This document shows positions 5,143 to 5,425 of a stretch of DNA of 5,425 nucleotides, piece after piece. The position numbers and the translations under genes were made by a program. Position 1 is the stretch's first letter; each line of letters begins with the position of its first letter. A model generated the notes under the pieces. It did no database searches and was not told where the DNA came from. It saw only the letters and a program-made list of their open reading frames with translations. This stretch comes from an uncultured Gemmatimonadota bacterium (GTDB taxonomy: Bacteria; Gemmatimonadota; Gemmatimonadetes; Longimicrobiales; Gaopeijiaceae), in the NCBI GenBank assembly GCA_938030915.1, contig CALHIO010000110.1, positions 1 through 5,425 of the forward strand, in the 5' to 3' direction.

Positions 5143-5425
5143 ATGAAGGGTGTCCGGGCGTTGGGCACGAGTTTGTTGTTCCTCTTCGCCGTGGGTCCGG
5201 CGGCGGTCGCGGCACAGACCGCACGCGAGATTCTCGACGAGGTCGACAGACTGATGCGGGGCGAGTCCAGCCGGGGTGTGGTCTCGATGGAGATCACCAC
5301 CGAGCACTGGGCCCGTACGCTCGAGATGGAGGTATGGTCGCTCGGGACCGAGTATTCACTCGTGCGCGTCCTCGCTCCTCCACGCGAGACCGGAATGGCG
5401 ACGCTCAAGGCCGACCAGGAGGTCT
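5143..5425 (+). CDS. Outer-membrane lipoprotein-sorting protein, LolA-like (N-terminal part; 3' end off the window)
   Basis: Ninety-four residues are present and the frame is still open at the window edge. A signal peptide is clear: basic start MKGVR, hydrophobic core (about 7-22) and an AVAA-type cleavage region near 23-24, with no lipobox Cys. The mature part, AREILDEVDRLMRGESSRG followed by MEVWSLGTEYSLVRVLAPP and RETGMATLK, matches the N-terminal beta-strand layout of COG2834/PF17131 proteins. Those are periplasmic LolA/LolB-fold proteins, often encoded beside RND or ABC-type exporters. The likely role is binding a lipid or lipoprotein in the periplasm; the cargo is unknown. It is divergent from the VTT gene with a 172-nt gap, so a shared regulatory region is possible, but I see no clear promoter there. 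Confidence 0.78.
   Translation, partial: MKGVRALGTSLLFLFAVGPAAVAAQTAREILDEVDRLMRGESSRGVVSMEITTEHWARTLEMEVWSLGTEYSLVRVLAPPRETGMATLKADQEV

Noticed and set aside
4971..5408. Upstream extension of the VTT reading frame to an ATG at 5408
   Set aside because: The added 146 residues lack membrane segments or VTT similarity and would overlap the secreted LolA-like gene, which has a strong ribosome site and signal peptide. ATG 4970 also has its own GAGGG.

Overview
The window is GC-rich bacterial chromosome from a diderm (Gram-negative-type) organism. This follows from a periplasmic lipoprotein-sorting (LolA-like) gene at the right edge, an inner-membrane sensor kinase at the left edge, and strong G/C preference at third codon positions. 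The gene content (ImuB-type mutasome protein with DUF6504, PhoR-like kinase, VTT protein) would fit Gemmatimonadota or another high-GC diderm phylum, but the sequence alone does not fix the phylum. Seven protein genes are supported, two of them cut by the window edges. No rRNA, tRNA, CRISPR array, transposase or integrase is visible.

Left part (1-1621, all leftward): a PhoR-like sensor histidine kinase N-terminus (672 down to 1, continuing off the window) and, upstream of it, a polytopic YdjM/metal-dependent-hydrolase-type membrane protein (1621 down to 956). Between them lies an array of four 7-bp repeats (TTGTTAC, CTGTTAC, CTGTAAC, CTGTCAC) at exact 11-bp spacing. This is the architecture of a double PHO box (PhoB operator), beside a kinase that looks like PhoR.

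Middle (1622-4376, rightward): a DNA-damage/mutagenesis operon. imuB (a catalytically degenerate Y-family polymerase homologue), a small DUF6504-like gene and recX (RecA modulator) follow each other with gaps of 13 and 3 nt. The 225-nt region between the divergent YdjM-like gene and imuB holds two near-identical 16-bp elements, each of the form NTTC-N7-GTTC and 23 bp apart. They resemble the direct-repeat LexA box (GTTC-N7-GTTC) known from Alphaproteobacteria, so the layout suggests a divergent SOS control region. The usual partners imuA and dnaE2 are absent from the window, and recX takes the position where dnaE2 is often found.

Right part (4401-5425): a leftward VTT/DedA-like (TVP38/TMEM64) membrane protein converges on recX with only 24 nt between the stop codons. 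Divergent from it is a rightward secreted outer-membrane lipoprotein-sorting (LolA-like) protein that runs off the window.

The most noteworthy items are the PHO-box array, the tandem SOS-like boxes shared by the ydjM-like gene and imuB, and the compact imuB-DUF6504-recX operon.
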